Assembly (NCBI RefSeq): GCF_014648655.1
Contig: NZ_BMRN01000005.1
Coordinates: 310,001-374,000 of the forward strand
Direction of reading: 5' to 3'
Source of the DNA: Streptomyces atratus
GTDB taxonomy: Bacteria; Actinomycetota; Actinomycetes; Streptomycetales; Streptomycetaceae
Length of the DNA: 64,000 bases
The translations under genes and the position numbers were made by a program. This document shows positions 43,513 through 52,317 of this stretch, one piece after another. The notes beneath the pieces were generated by a model. The model searched no databases. It was given only the letters and a program-made list of their open reading frames with translations, and was not told where the DNA came from. Position 1 is the first letter of the stretch. Each line of letters begins with the position of its first letter.

Positions 43513-44673
43513 CTACGCCCGGAAGGGACCGGTCACCTCGTACGTGATGCCGGCGGACGAGCTGCCGGTCGTACCGCGCTGGCTGGAGAAATACAGCCGC
43601 TTGCCGTCGGGCGAGAAGGCCGGTCCGGTGATCTCGGAGGCGGACTGGCCGGTGATCCGCAGGAAGGGAGCCACCACGTCGTCGGGCGTGATGATGCAGA
43701 TCTCCATGTTGCCGCCGTCCTCGGCGACGAACAGGTCACCGGAGGAGGAGCCGGTGACATTGTCGACACCGGTCAGCGGGGCACCCCCGCCCACCACCAG
43801 CGAGTCGTCGTAGGCGAGTTCATAGGTGTTCGTGGCCAGGTTGACCTGCCAGACGCGGTTGTCGCCCTTGGTGGTGAACCAGACGGTGTCGTTCGAGTAG
43901 TGGCAGCCCTCACCGCCGTTGAACCGCTTGGCGCCGGAGACCTGGTCACGGGTCACGGTCGGGGCGCCGTCCGGGTCCGGCACGGTCGCCCAGGTGAACG
44001 AGCCGGAGGTGGCGGTGCCGGCCTTCAGTACCTGGAGCGTGCCGGAGGACAGGTTGCCCCAGGTCGTCGGGATGAAGCGGTAGAAGCAACCGTTGGTCTC
44101 GTCCTCGGTCAGGTAGATCACCTTGCGGACCGGGTCGGCCGCGGCCGCCTCGTGCTTGAACCTGCCCATCGCGTCCCGGCGGACGGCCGCGTTCACACCC
44201 CACGGGTCGGTCTCGTACACGTATCCGAGGCTGACCTCCTCGCAGGAGAGCCAGGTGTTCCACGGGGTGGCACCACCCGCGCAGTTCTGCCGGGTGTTGG
44301 AGAGGATCCGGTACGCGCCGACGGTCGCGCCGGTCGAGGAGAACTTGACCGCGCTCGCGCCGCCGGAGGGATTGATCTCCGAGTTGGAGACGTAGATCCA
44401 GCCGGTGCCGTCGGCGAAGCAGCCACCGCCGTCAGGGGCGTTGTGCCAGGTGTAGTCGGTGGAGCCGACCTTCTGGCCGGACCGGGCGATGACCCTGCTG
44501 GTGAACCCGGAAGGCAGCTGTATGCCGTTGGCGTCCGCGCCGCCCAGTGCCCCGTAGGGTCCGGAACCGGGCTGAGCCGGGGCCGCGTAGGCGGCGCCGT
44601 GCATCAGGGTTCCGCCGAAGGCCATGGCCGAACCGCCGATGACCGCTCCACGAAGGAAATTGCGACGTTCCAC
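43513..44673 (-). CDS. Tat-exported PhoX-type (DUF839) protein, probable alkaline phosphatase
   Basis: This 386-residue secreted protein has a twin-arginine signal (MERRNFLRGAVIGGSAMAFG). The body is a beta-propeller of the DUF839/PhoX kind: TWHNAPDGGGCFADGTGWIY, NCAGGATPWNTWLSCEEVSL, HEAAAADPVRKVIYLTEDET and GGEGCHYSNDTVWFTTKGDN. PhoX enzymes are Ca/Fe-dependent phosphatases induced by phosphate starvation. The CEE and EDET acidic clusters that bind metal are present. At 386 residues it is shorter than classical PhoX (about 650), so it may be a related subfamily. A weak PHO-box-like sequence lies upstream. Confidence 0.82.
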   Translation of the reverse strand: MERRNFLRGAVIGGSAMAFGGTLMHGAAYAAPAQPGSGPYGALGGADANGIQLPSGFTSRVIARSGQKVGSTDYTWHNAPDGGGCFADGTGWIYVSNSEINPSGGASAVKFSSTGATVGAYRILSNTRQNCAGGATPWNTWLSCEEVSLGYVYETDPWGVNAAVRRDAMGRFKHEAAAADPVRKVIYLTEDETNGCFYRFIPTTWGNLSSGTLQVLKAGTATSGSFTWATVPDPDGAPTVTRDQVSGAKRFNGGEGCHYSNDTVWFTTKGDNRVWQVNLATNTYELAYDDSLVVGGGAPLTGVDNVTGSSSGDLFVAEDGGNMEICIITPDDVVAPFLRITGQSASEITGPAFSPDGKRLYFSSQRGTTGSSSAGITYEVTGPFRA

Positions 44674-44748
44674 TTGTCACTCCAGGGGGAGGTGGTGACT
44701 TGCCCGCCACCGGTCGGCGGCGGGGTCGCACGCTTCCGGAAGGTAGGA

Positions 44749-44773
44749 GTGACGAATTGACAGGGTGTGAACA
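44749..44773 (-). promoter_or_regulatory. Weak PHO-box-like direct repeat upstream of the PhoX gene
   Basis: On the minus strand GTTCACACCCT is followed directly by GTCAATTCGTC. Streptomyces PHO boxes are 11-nt direct repeats starting GTTCA; the first unit fits and the second fits poorly. Listed because the target is a phosphatase. Confidence 0.25.
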
Positions 44774-44799
44774 CCAAGGCATCCCGAGATGATGAGCGC

Positions 44800-44931
44800 A
44801 TGCCACCCGTATCGCTGAAGCCGTATCCCAAGAACGACCGTGAACCGACCCTCGACGACCTGAGCGAACTCGTCGCCCGTGCTGAGCAGTTCCCCGGCAC
44901 TCCGCTCCTGGTCGCCGAGATGCGGCAATAG
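44800..44931 (+). CDS. Small hypothetical ORF, 43 aa
   Basis: ATG 44800 encodes MPPVSLKPYPKNDREPTLDD, then LSELVARAEQFPGTPLLVAE and MRQ. It is hydrophilic and helix-forming with natural composition, but has no ribosome site. The opposite strand, up to about 45080, also has a protein-like frame (ANADDRERITKPAGRIGQGE, VEAVRRVTDGIADILDERGG) without a proper end. At least one is probably a gene remnant. Nothing else is evident between 44932 and 45156. Confidence 0.3.
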   Translation: MPPVSLKPYPKNDREPTLDDLSELVARAEQFPGTPLLVAEMRQ

Positions 44932-45156
44932 GCCGCGCGCACCCACCGCCCCGTTCGTCGAGGATGTCGGCGATCCCGTCGGTCACCCTGCGGACAGCTT
45001 CGACCTCGCCTTGGCCGATCCGTCCGGCGGGCTTGGTGATCCGCTCCCGGTCGTCCGCGTTCGCCACGCGCTCACGCTTCTGCGGCGGCAACCTCAGCGG
45101 CGAGCACGAGGTGTGTCGAGGCCGGGCCATCCCCGGCGCGGCCCCGGCGACCTCCA

Positions 45157-45597
45157 TCAATGCACCTCCGCCCAGACCGTTTTGGTGAACTCGTCGCGGA
45201 CGGTGCAGCCCCAACGGTCCGCGTACGCCTCGACGAGCAGCAGACCGCGGCCCGATGCCGCGTCGCCGGACGCGGGCCCCGCTGCCGGGATGGGCGGCAG
45301 GCGCTCCGGGCGGGTGTCGGTCACCTCGATACGGACGGCGTGGGGCAGGAGGAGGAGCGCCAGCCGGAAGTCGCGCCCGGGGAGGCGCCCGTGGGTGATG
45401 GCGTTGGCGGCCAGCTCGGCGGTGACGAGGGCGACGGTTCGAGCAGTCTCGGAGTCGTACGGGCTGCCGTACCACTCGGTGAGCTGCTGGACCGCGAGGG
45501 TACGCGCCAGCCGGGCGCCACGTGGGGTGCTACTGAGGCGGAGGCTGAACTCGGGTGCTGGGTCGAGTGGTTCATTGGTGCTTTCCTGTTGCTTCAC
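45157..45597 (-). CDS. GHKL ATPase of the SpoIIAB/RsbW anti-sigma kind
   Basis: This 146-residue single-domain HATPase has an N box VALVTAELAANAITHG, G1 IEVTDTRPERLPP and G2 GRGLLLVEAYADRWG. Such short ATPases bind or phosphorylate sigma factors or anti-anti-sigma proteins and are abundant in Streptomyces. Here it is divergent from an XRE/DUF5753 regulator and its DUF397 partner, the combination seen in whiJ-like clusters affecting development. GTG 45595-45597 is chosen by domain length; no ribosome site, so possibly leaderless. A decayed copy of its G1 region lies at 39.95 kb. Confidence 0.83.
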   Translation of the reverse strand: MKQQESTNEPLDPAPEFSLRLSSTPRGARLARTLAVQQLTEWYGSPYDSETARTVALVTAELAANAITHGRLPGRDFRLALLLLPHAVRIEVTDTRPERLPPIPAAGPASGDAASGRGLLLVEAYADRWGCTVRDEFTKTVWAEVH

Positions 45598-45848
45598 GAC
45601 GCCATCGTGGGACTCGGCAGAAGTCGGTGACCAGGTGCGACGGCCGTACGGGATATCGGCGGTACGGGCCGGGTGAAGTGGCGCCGCCCTGAGTTGTACG
45701 GGTCTTGTACGGGTGCCGTACGGGGCGGGGGCCGTGTCCCTGAAAAAGGCCCTTTCGTTGAACCTTGCCCAGCCGTAGTGGAGTTGAGCAAAAGCTACGG
45801 GTAGCTGGCGGGCGGGGCGTGAACGGTGGCGGAAAGGGCGTGAGGGCA

Positions 45849-46694
45849 ATGCGGGATACACGGAACAGCCGCGCGACGAAGACGAAGGAGGACAGCGAGC
45901 TGCCGGGGGTGTGGGTGGCCTACGGCAAGCTCCTCCAGCACCTGCGCAAGCGGGCCGAGTTGAATCAACAGGCACTCGGAGATGCCATCGGGTACTCCCT
46001 GGAACAGGTCGCGTCGGTCGAGCAGGGGCGACGACCCGCGAAGGAGGCGTTCACCGTCGCGGCGGACCGGGTTCTGGCTGCGGGCGGGGTACTGGAAGTA
46101 CTCCAGGCCGATGTGGACCGGGCGAAGCTTCCGCAGTTCTTCCGCAACTTCGCCCTCATCGAGGCGGAGGTGTTGAGCCGCTTCTCGTACGATCCGCTGC
46201 TGGTGCCGGGCTTGTTGCAGACGGAGGCGTACGCACGGGCCGTGTTCGGCGGCCACTGCCCGCCGTTCAGCGACGACATCATCGACCAGCACACGGAAGC
46301 ACGGCTGAGCAGGCAGAAGCTGCTGACGCGGGATCCGCTGGCGGAGTTGTCGTTCATCATCGGGGAGGAGGCGTTGCGCGACCCGGTGGGCGACAGAGAG
46401 GTGATGCGCGCCCAGTGGCAACGCCTGTTGGAGGTAGGCGAGTTGCGCAATGTCGAGGTTCAGGTCATGCCTGCCGGGCTGGGGTTTCATCCTGGGAAGA
46501 ACGGGCCATTCGTGACGGTTCAGACGAAGGAACTCCGGCACCTCGGCTACTTCGAGTCCCAGGGTGTCGGGTGTGTCGTCGGCGATCCGGCAGAGGTCAG
46601 CTCATTCGGGTTGCGATATGGCAAGCTGCGATCGCAGGCCCTGAACGTCGAGGCGTCTGCGCGGCTCATCGAACGGCTGGTGGGAGAGACATGA
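45849..46694 (+). CDS. XRE-family regulator with DUF5753 (Scr1/WhiJ type)
   Basis: The 281-residue protein has an N-terminal Cro/CI helix-turn-helix (VAYGKLLQHLRKRAELNQQA, LGDAIGYSLEQVASVEQGRR) and a C-terminal DUF5753 domain (EAEVLSRFSYDPLLVPGLLQ, TEAYARAVFG, EARLSRQKLLTRD, GVGCVVGDPAEVSSFGLRYG). WhiJ-type members control differentiation and antibiotic production together with a small DUF397 protein. Start ATG 45849 or GTG 45840. Its stop overlaps the DUF397 start (ATGA), so the pair is co-translated. Confidence 0.9.
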   Translation: MRDTRNSRATKTKEDSELPGVWVAYGKLLQHLRKRAELNQQALGDAIGYSLEQVASVEQGRRPAKEAFTVAADRVLAAGGVLEVLQADVDRAKLPQFFRNFALIEAEVLSRFSYDPLLVPGLLQTEAYARAVFGGHCPPFSDDIIDQHTEARLSRQKLLTRDPLAELSFIIGEEALRDPVGDREVMRAQWQRLLEVGELRNVEVQVMPAGLGFHPGKNGPFVTVQTKELRHLGYFESQGVGCVVGDPAEVSSFGLRYGKLRSQALNVEASARLIERLVGET

Positions 46695-46897
46695 GCGTGG
46701 AGCAGGTACCCGGGAACGTTGACGAGCTGCGCTGGTTCAAGAGCAGCTACAGCGGATCGGACGGTGGCGACTGCGTGGAGGTGGCTGCCGGCCCAGGTGC
46801 GGTGCACGTACGGGATTCGAAGGCGGCGGGTGGCGGACCGGAGCTGCGGGTCGGCCGGGGCGAGTGGGCGGCGTTCGTAACTCTCGCGCGCGGGTAG
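46691..46897 (+). CDS. DUF397 small protein
   Basis: This 68-residue protein has the DUF397 signature LRWFKSSYSGSDGGDCVEVA, then VHVRDSKAAGG and a final EWAAFVTLARG. DUF397 proteins are obligate neighbours of DUF5753 XRE regulators and bind them as small antagonists or co-factors. The ATG overlaps the regulator's stop. Confidence 0.92.
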   Translation: MSVEQVPGNVDELRWFKSSYSGSDGGDCVEVAAGPGAVHVRDSKAAGGGPELRVGRGEWAAFVTLARG

Positions 46898-46983
46898 TCC
46901 CGGCAAGGCTTCCTGAACGGAACAGCGGGCTCATCGGCATCAATTGAGGTGATGCGGACGAGCCCGTTGTCATACGCGAAAGC

Positions 46984-47325
46984 TCAGAACAGAGCGCCCT
47001 CGGCGCCCTCACCGAAATCCGAACCACCTCGCGCCGCCAACTGCTCCTTGCGCTTCCGAATGGCATCGGCGGAGGGCTTCGGCATGTCCGGGTGCTTGGC
47101 CGGCTTCTCATGCAGGCCGAGGTGGACCTCGTCGGCGTACGCCTGGCGGTTCAGCTGGCGCAGCCGGTCGGTGATCTCGGTCCGGGCGAGCAGACCGATG
47201 GTGTAGCGGGTGCCCTGGTCGGTCTCGTGGAAGCCGTGGTCGAGCAGGAACAAGATCAAGCCAGTCGGCTTCGCGCCGGAGCCGACACCGGCGCGAATAA
47301 CCAACGCGCCCCCGAACACTCCCAC
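46984..47325 (-). CDS. Hypothetical protein, 113 aa, possibly a C-terminal fragment
   Basis: The protein reads PTGLILFLLDHGFHETDQGT, RYTIGLLARTEITDRLRQLN, RQAYADEVHLGLHEKPAKHP and ends DFGEGAEGALF. Composition and a natural stop support coding. The first 20 residues (GVFGGALVIRAGVGSGAK) look less natural and GTG 47325 has a weak ribosome site, so the true start may be lost. I recognise no family. Neighbours give no hint. Confidence 0.5.
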   Translation of the reverse strand: MGVFGGALVIRAGVGSGAKPTGLILFLLDHGFHETDQGTRYTIGLLARTEITDRLRQLNRQAYADEVHLGLHEKPAKHPDMPKPSADAIRKRKEQLAARGGSDFGEGAEGALF

Positions 47326-47429
47326 GGTTTCCCAACACGCAGTCCCGGTAAGTGCTCTGATGAGCCATCATCGAATCGGGCGGGAAAAGTCGGGCACGCG
47401 GTGCCCGCACCATACGGAGGAGGCGCCAA

Positions 47430-48305
47430 GTGCGTAATCGGGTGCGCGCAACGGACGGGCGGCATCTGGTGGTGGAGCGTCTGGGAGATCCCCGCGGCAG
47501 ACCGGTCTTCCTGCTGCACGGAATGCCCGGCAGCAGGCTCGGTCCGGCTCCGCGCGGCATGGTGCTGTACCAGCGCAAGACACAGCTGATCACCTATGAC
47601 CGGCCGGGCTACGGCGACTCCGACCGGCTGCCGGGCCGCTGTGTCGCCGATGTCGTTCAGGACGTACGGGCCATCGCGGACCACCTTGAGCTGGAGCGCT
47701 TCGCCGTGGTGGGCCGATCCGGCGGTGCCCCGCACGCCCTGGCCTGCGCCGCGCTGATGCCCGAGCGCGTCACCCGTACCGCCGCACTGGTCGGGCTGGC
47801 CCCCTGGGGCGCCGACGGCCTGGACTGGTTCGACGGGATGGCCGCCTCCAATGTGCTGGCGTACTCCACCGCGGCGGCCGATCCTGACGGGCTCGCGGAG
47901 TCGTTCATCTCGCGGTCCGCGGTGATCAGGAAGAATCCGGTCAGCCTCATCGACGATCTGCGCAGGGAGCTGACCGACTCCGACCGGATGGTGGTCAACG
48001 ACGCCGGGGTCCGCACCATGCTGCTGCGCAACTACCGTGAGGGGCTGCGCACTTCGGCATGGGGCTGGATCGACGACGCGATCGCGTTCAGCCGTCCGTG
48101 GGGGTTCGACCCTGCGGACATTCCGGGTCCGGTGATGCTGTGGCACGGCGAGAAGGATGTGTTCTCGCCGGTGGGCCACTCCCGCTGGCTGGCCGAGCGC
48201 ATCCCGAACTCCACCGTCGTGGTGGAACCGGCGGCCGCGCACTTCGACGCGCTGCACGTGCTGCCCACGATCCTCAACTGGCTGCTGGAGCCGGCTGCCT
48301 GCTGA
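47430..48305 (+). CDS. Alpha/beta hydrolase
   Basis: This 291-residue hydrolase has oxyanion VFLLHGMPGSRLGPAPRGM, nucleophile elbow VVGRSGGAPHALA (G-R-S-G-G), acid in WHGEKDVFSPVGHSRW and His in AAHFDALHVLPTILNWLL. It is of the proline-iminopeptidase/haloalkane-dehalogenase superfamily. GGAGGAGG precedes GTG 47430. Substrate unknown. It is convergent with the fxs cluster; 76 bp separate the two ends. Confidence 0.87.
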   Translation: MRNRVRATDGRHLVVERLGDPRGRPVFLLHGMPGSRLGPAPRGMVLYQRKTQLITYDRPGYGDSDRLPGRCVADVVQDVRAIADHLELERFAVVGRSGGAPHALACAALMPERVTRTAALVGLAPWGADGLDWFDGMAASNVLAYSTAAADPDGLAESFISRSAVIRKNPVSLIDDLRRELTDSDRMVVNDAGVRTMLLRNYREGLRTSAWGWIDDAIAFSRPWGFDPADIPGPVMLWHGEKDVFSPVGHSRWLAERIPNSTVVVEPAAAHFDALHVLPTILNWLLEPAAC

Positions 48306-48381
48306 GGAACGGACCCGGGCGGGACAGGAGGAGGCAGGGAGAGACAGGGAGCGTCCGGTGGCCGCCGGACGCTCCCGCGGC

Positions 48382-51300
48382 TCAGACCTGCATCGGCTCC
48401 AGCTCGCGCTCGAACCGGCGCTCGTCCCGGGCGATCCGGGTCATCGGGTGGTCGTCGCCGAGCTGCCGGGACAGTTCGTCGACCGTCTCCGCCCTCAGCC
48501 GCAGCGCCTCGTCCTTGCGCCCCATCGCATCGAAGGTGACCGCCATGTTCGACATCATGGCCAGGGTCTCCGGGTGGTGCGCCCCGAGGACGCGCCTGAG
48601 CTGTCCGGCCACCTTTCGTTCGGTCTCCAGCACGATGTCGAGATCGCCCCGTTCGGCCGTCGCGTTGGCCAGGTTCATGACGCAGAACAGGGTGTTGGGG
48701 TGCTCCTGCCCGTACACCTCCCGCATCGACGCGACCACTCGGGTCAGCACCCGCTCCGACTCCTCCACCTCGCCCGCCCCCAACTGGTAGACGCCGAGGT
48801 TGTTCAGGGCGGCCAGGGTGTACGGGTGCTTCTCCCCCGGCACCTTCATGTACTGGTCGACGACCTCCTGTGCGGTGTCCCTGGCCTCGGTCGCCTCGCC
48901 CGCCGCGAACAGGTCGGCCGCCAGATTGAGGTCACAGGCCAGCGACTCCGGGTTGGCGGCGGTGTACTTGGCCCGGTACCGGGCGCGGGTGGCCACCGTG
49001 AGCCTGCGGGCGTCCTCCAGTCTGCCCGCCCGGCGCAGCGACACCGCCAGGCTCTTCGCCGCGCTCAGCGTGCCCGGGAAGGCCCGTCCCAGCGTGGCCT
49101 TGTAACTGTCGTACGTGCGGCCGAGGATGCCGACCGCGTCCTCGTACCGCCCGACGTCACGCAGGTCCCGGGCCAGGTTCATGGCCGAGGAGAGGCTGTA
49201 CGGGTGTTCCGCGCCGAGCACCTCGACCCGCCGGTCGAAGACATCCTGGTCGATCTCCCTGGCCCTGGCGTACTGCCCGATGGACCGCAGGGTGAACGCC
49301 AGGTTGTTGGCCGCCGCCAGGGTCCTCGGATGCGAATCGTGGAAGATCTGGTTGAACCCGTCGGTGGCCTCGGTCGCCAGCTCGATCGCCATGGTGTATT
49401 GACCGAGCGTGCCGAGGTCCGTCGCCAGACTGCTGGTGCTCATGTACGTGTGCGGATGCTCCGGTCCCAGGACCTCCCGCTGCGTCGCCAGGGTGATCTC
49501 GTCGAGCTCCTTCGCCTCCACATAACGGCCGCGCGCGCGGTAGATGTTGGCGAGGTGGAAGCAGAGGTAGAGGTACTGGATGTCCCGCTCCCCCAGCGTC
49601 TCCTTCCAGATGGCGCGCAGCTCCTCGCCGAGGGCGCCTGCGGTCCTGAAGTCACCTCGCTTCCAGAGGTATCGGACCCGGTCGATCAACAGCCTGCGGG
49701 CCTCGGGCTCCTTGCAGTTGCGGGCGTCGGAGGGGACGAGGTGCGGCCAGAGGGTGGCGAACTGCGGCCAGGTCGAGGGGTTGTCGATCGGCTCGTCCTC
49801 ATCGGGCCGGGCACCCGCCAGAATGCGGTGGACGGCATGCCGGGCGTCGCGCTGCTCCTCCTCGCTTAGCTGTGCCCGGATGACGGCCTGGACGAGACGG
49901 TGCACCTGGATGGAGTTGGAGACCTGGTCGACCTTGGCGAGAGCGAACCGGCCGATCTCCCGGATGACCCGACCCAGCACGAGCTTCTCCTGGAGCGCGG
50001 CGTCGTACGGCTTCAGTGCCTCGATCATCTCCTTGCTGTACAGGAGGTTCCCCGAGATCGGCTCGGGGGCGAAGAAGGCACAGAGCTGGAGCAGCCGCAC
50101 CGCGGCGGGCGAGCGCTCCTTGAGCCGTTCGATGGAGATGTTCCAGGTCGCTGCGACCGGCTGCGGGTAGCCCGCCGGCTGGTTGAGCGCCAGCACCTCG
50201 GGAGCCTGCTGCGCAAGCTGTTCCAGATAGGTGTCGATCGGCGTGGCGGTCTCCGCGATCCAGGCCGCCGCCTGCTCGACGGCGAGCGGCAGGTCACCGA
50301 CTGCGGTGGCCACCTGGGCGGCGTCCTCGTCGCTCAGCCCCGGGGCCCGGCGCTGAAGGTGTTCGATGGACTCCTCGCGCAGGAAGACGTCGACGGGCAG
50401 TGCGTCGCCGTGCTGGGACCATGCCTGGTTCCGGGAGGTGACCAGGATGTGTCCGGAGCCGCCCTGCGGGAAGTAGCGCCTGAGCCGTTCGGGGTCGTCG
50501 GCGTTGTCGAAGACCAGCAGCCAGCGGTCCGAGGGCACGCCGCGCCGCAGCAGGTCCACGGCTTCCTGGGAGGCGGCCGCCATGTCGTCGCCGCCCTGGG
50601 CACCGAGCCGGACGGCGAGCTCGGCGAGCCCGGCCACCACGTCGTCGGTCTGCTCGGACGATATCCACCACACCAGGTCGTAGTCGGCCATGAAGCGGTG
50701 CACGTACTCCAGGGCGACCTGGGTCTTGCCGACGCCGCCGAGTCCGTACAGGGTCTGCGGCTGCGGCAGCACGACGGCCATGCCGCCGCCGAGCTGGTCG
50801 CGCATCCGCTCCAGGACCAGGGAGCGGCCGGTGAAGCCGGGGTTGCGCGGCGGCGCGTTCCAGATCCTGGGGACGGTACCGGGGAAGCGGGGTCCCGGCG
50901 ACACACTGTCGGTGAGTTGTACGGGCCGGTCCAGGGCGCGCAACAGGGCGGCGGTGGCATGCACCTCGTCGAGCCGGAAGAGATCGACGGGGTTGCGGTC
51001 GATGTAGGGCGCGGACAGCCGTACGTCACCGACCCTGAGCGGCAGCAGATGGCGCCGGCCACCGCCGGGGTCCTCCGCCACGGCCCGCTCCCAGAGGTTC
51101 ACCGCACGCTGCGACTTGAGGTAGGCGCTGGAGAGCAGCACCACGGTACGGGCCGCGTTCTCCGCGGCGGCGACCGCCGGTTCCGGGGTCTCCCGCTCGG
51201 CGGACACATCGCGCGGTACGACGCGGAACCCGGCCCGGGTGAGCACGGATTCGATCCAGTCGGCCCACATCCGGTTCTCCGCCACATAGCTGAGGAAGAG

Positions 51301-52317
51301 ATCGGCGGGCAGCGCGGGCCTGCGCCGGGTGAACGCGTCACGGATGCGCAGCCGTACCTCTTCGCCGACCGGCGGCATCGAGGTGATCTGCTGGCCGGTG
51401 ATGACGGAGGTGAGCCGTTCGAAGGCGGAGAGCAGCGAGTTGGTGAGACCGGCCTCGTCGCCGAAGGTCGCGAGGGTCTCCTCGTAGGCGTAGTAGGGGC
51501 GGTACGGAATCTCCACCGCGCCCCAGTAGGCGGTGAGCTCGTCCCCGGACAGATCGCGCGGCAGCCGGTCGAACTTCAGCCGGGCCAGCGCCCGTCCGGC
51601 ATCGGCCTTCTCCTTCTCGCCCTCGTCGATGCGCATCGGGACGGGGAAGATGGAGATGGGGCGGCCGGTGTAGCGCTCGGAGATCTGCCGGGCGACGGAG
51701 GCGGCGCCGTCTATGGACTGGTCGCTGAGGGTGAAGCAGTCGACGAGGACGTCGGGCAGGTGGACGGTGCAGATGTCGGCGATGTCGCTGAGGCCGGTGC
51801 GGCTGTCGATGAGGACGTAGTCGTAGTTGGCCTTCATGTCGTCGCGCAGGGCGTCGAAGAAGTGGCCGCCGCCGAGCCGGTCGTAGAAGTTGTCCCAGTC
51901 GAAGGTGGAGACGGTCGCGGAGTATTCGCGGTTCTGCCGCCCGGCGGAGACGAAGTCGAGGGTGCCGCCGTGCGGGAACTCCCAGCCGAGCGCCTCGGGT
52001 GTGAGGGATACGGCGTGCGGCTGGATACGGGCGTAGTCGCGGTGCCAGTCGTCGGCACGCTGGACGGGGCTGGTCGCGGCCCACGCGTACTCGGTGATCA
52101 GATCGATGACGCCGGTGGTGGCACCGAGTGTCGACGGGTCGAGGAACGGGTGGAAGAACCGGTGGAGCCCCGGTGCCTCCAGGTCCCAGTCGACAGCCAG
52201 TACCCGCTTTCCGTTGGCGGCGAGTATCCAGGCGGTGTTGGCCAGAGCCATGGTGCGCCCTGTGCCGCCCTTGTACGAGTAGAAAGTGACGATGCGCCCG
52301 TCACGACTGGCCGTCAT
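48382..52317 (-). CDS. fxsT: FxSxx-COOH system protein: ParA-like + TIR + NB-ARC + TPR
   Basis: This 1311-residue multidomain protein has four parts. Residues 1-300 form a MinD/ParA-type ATPase (deviant Walker A YSYKGGTGRT at 13-22, VDWDLEAPGL, YDYVLIDSRTGLSDIAD). About 335-480 is a TIR-like domain (ALPADLFLSYVAENRMWADW, VVLLSSAYLKSQRAVNLWER). About 510-770 is a STAND/NB-ARC switch ATPase (GLGGVGKTQVALEYV, WLLVFDNADDPERL, ILVTSRN). About 900-1300 carries kinesin-light-chain-like TPR repeats (repeated ALNNLG, TLAAANNLAFTLRS, EHPYSLSSAMNLARDL). It looks like a sensor switch: TPRs sense, NB-ARC oligomerises, TIR signals. ATG 52317 has GGAGGA and overlaps the FxsC gene end, showing coupling. It belongs to the FxSxx-COOH TPR family. 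Confidence 0.85.
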   Translation of the reverse strand: MTASRDGRIVTFYSYKGGTGRTMALANTAWILAANGKRVLAVDWDLEAPGLHRFFHPFLDPSTLGATTGVIDLITEYAWAATSPVQRADDWHRDYARIQPHAVSLTPEALGWEFPHGGTLDFVSAGRQNREYSATVSTFDWDNFYDRLGGGHFFDALRDDMKANYDYVLIDSRTGLSDIADICTVHLPDVLVDCFTLSDQSIDGAASVARQISERYTGRPISIFPVPMRIDEGEKEKADAGRALARLKFDRLPRDLSGDELTAYWGAVEIPYRPYYAYEETLATFGDEAGLTNSLLSAFERLTSVITGQQITSMPPVGEEVRLRIRDAFTRRRPALPADLFLSYVAENRMWADWIESVLTRAGFRVVPRDVSAERETPEPAVAAAENAARTVVLLSSAYLKSQRAVNLWERAVAEDPGGGRRHLLPLRVGDVRLSAPYIDRNPVDLFRLDEVHATAALLRALDRPVQLTDSVSPGPRFPGTVPRIWNAPPRNPGFTGRSLVLERMRDQLGGGMAVVLPQPQTLYGLGGVGKTQVALEYVHRFMADYDLVWWISSEQTDDVVAGLAELAVRLGAQGGDDMAAASQEAVDLLRRGVPSDRWLLVFDNADDPERLRRYFPQGGSGHILVTSRNQAWSQHGDALPVDVFLREESIEHLQRRAPGLSDEDAAQVATAVGDLPLAVEQAAAWIAETATPIDTYLEQLAQQAPEVLALNQPAGYPQPVAATWNISIERLKERSPAAVRLLQLCAFFAPEPISGNLLYSKEMIEALKPYDAALQEKLVLGRVIREIGRFALAKVDQVSNSIQVHRLVQAVIRAQLSEEEQRDARHAVHRILAGARPDEDEPIDNPSTWPQFATLWPHLVPSDARNCKEPEARRLLIDRVRYLWKRGDFRTAGALGEELRAIWKETLGERDIQYLYLCFHLANIYRARGRYVEAKELDEITLATQREVLGPEHPHTYMSTSSLATDLGTLGQYTMAIELATEATDGFNQIFHDSHPRTLAAANNLAFTLRSIGQYARAREIDQDVFDRRVEVLGAEHPYSLSSAMNLARDLRDVGRYEDAVGILGRTYDSYKATLGRAFPGTLSAAKSLAVSLRRAGRLEDARRLTVATRARYRAKYTAANPESLACDLNLAADLFAAGEATEARDTAQEVVDQYMKVPGEKHPYTLAALNNLGVYQLGAGEVEESERVLTRVVASMREVYGQEHPNTLFCVMNLANATAERGDLDIVLETERKVAGQLRRVLGAHHPETLAMMSNMAVTFDAMGRKDEALRLRAETVDELSRQLGDDHPMTRIARDERRFERELEPMQV

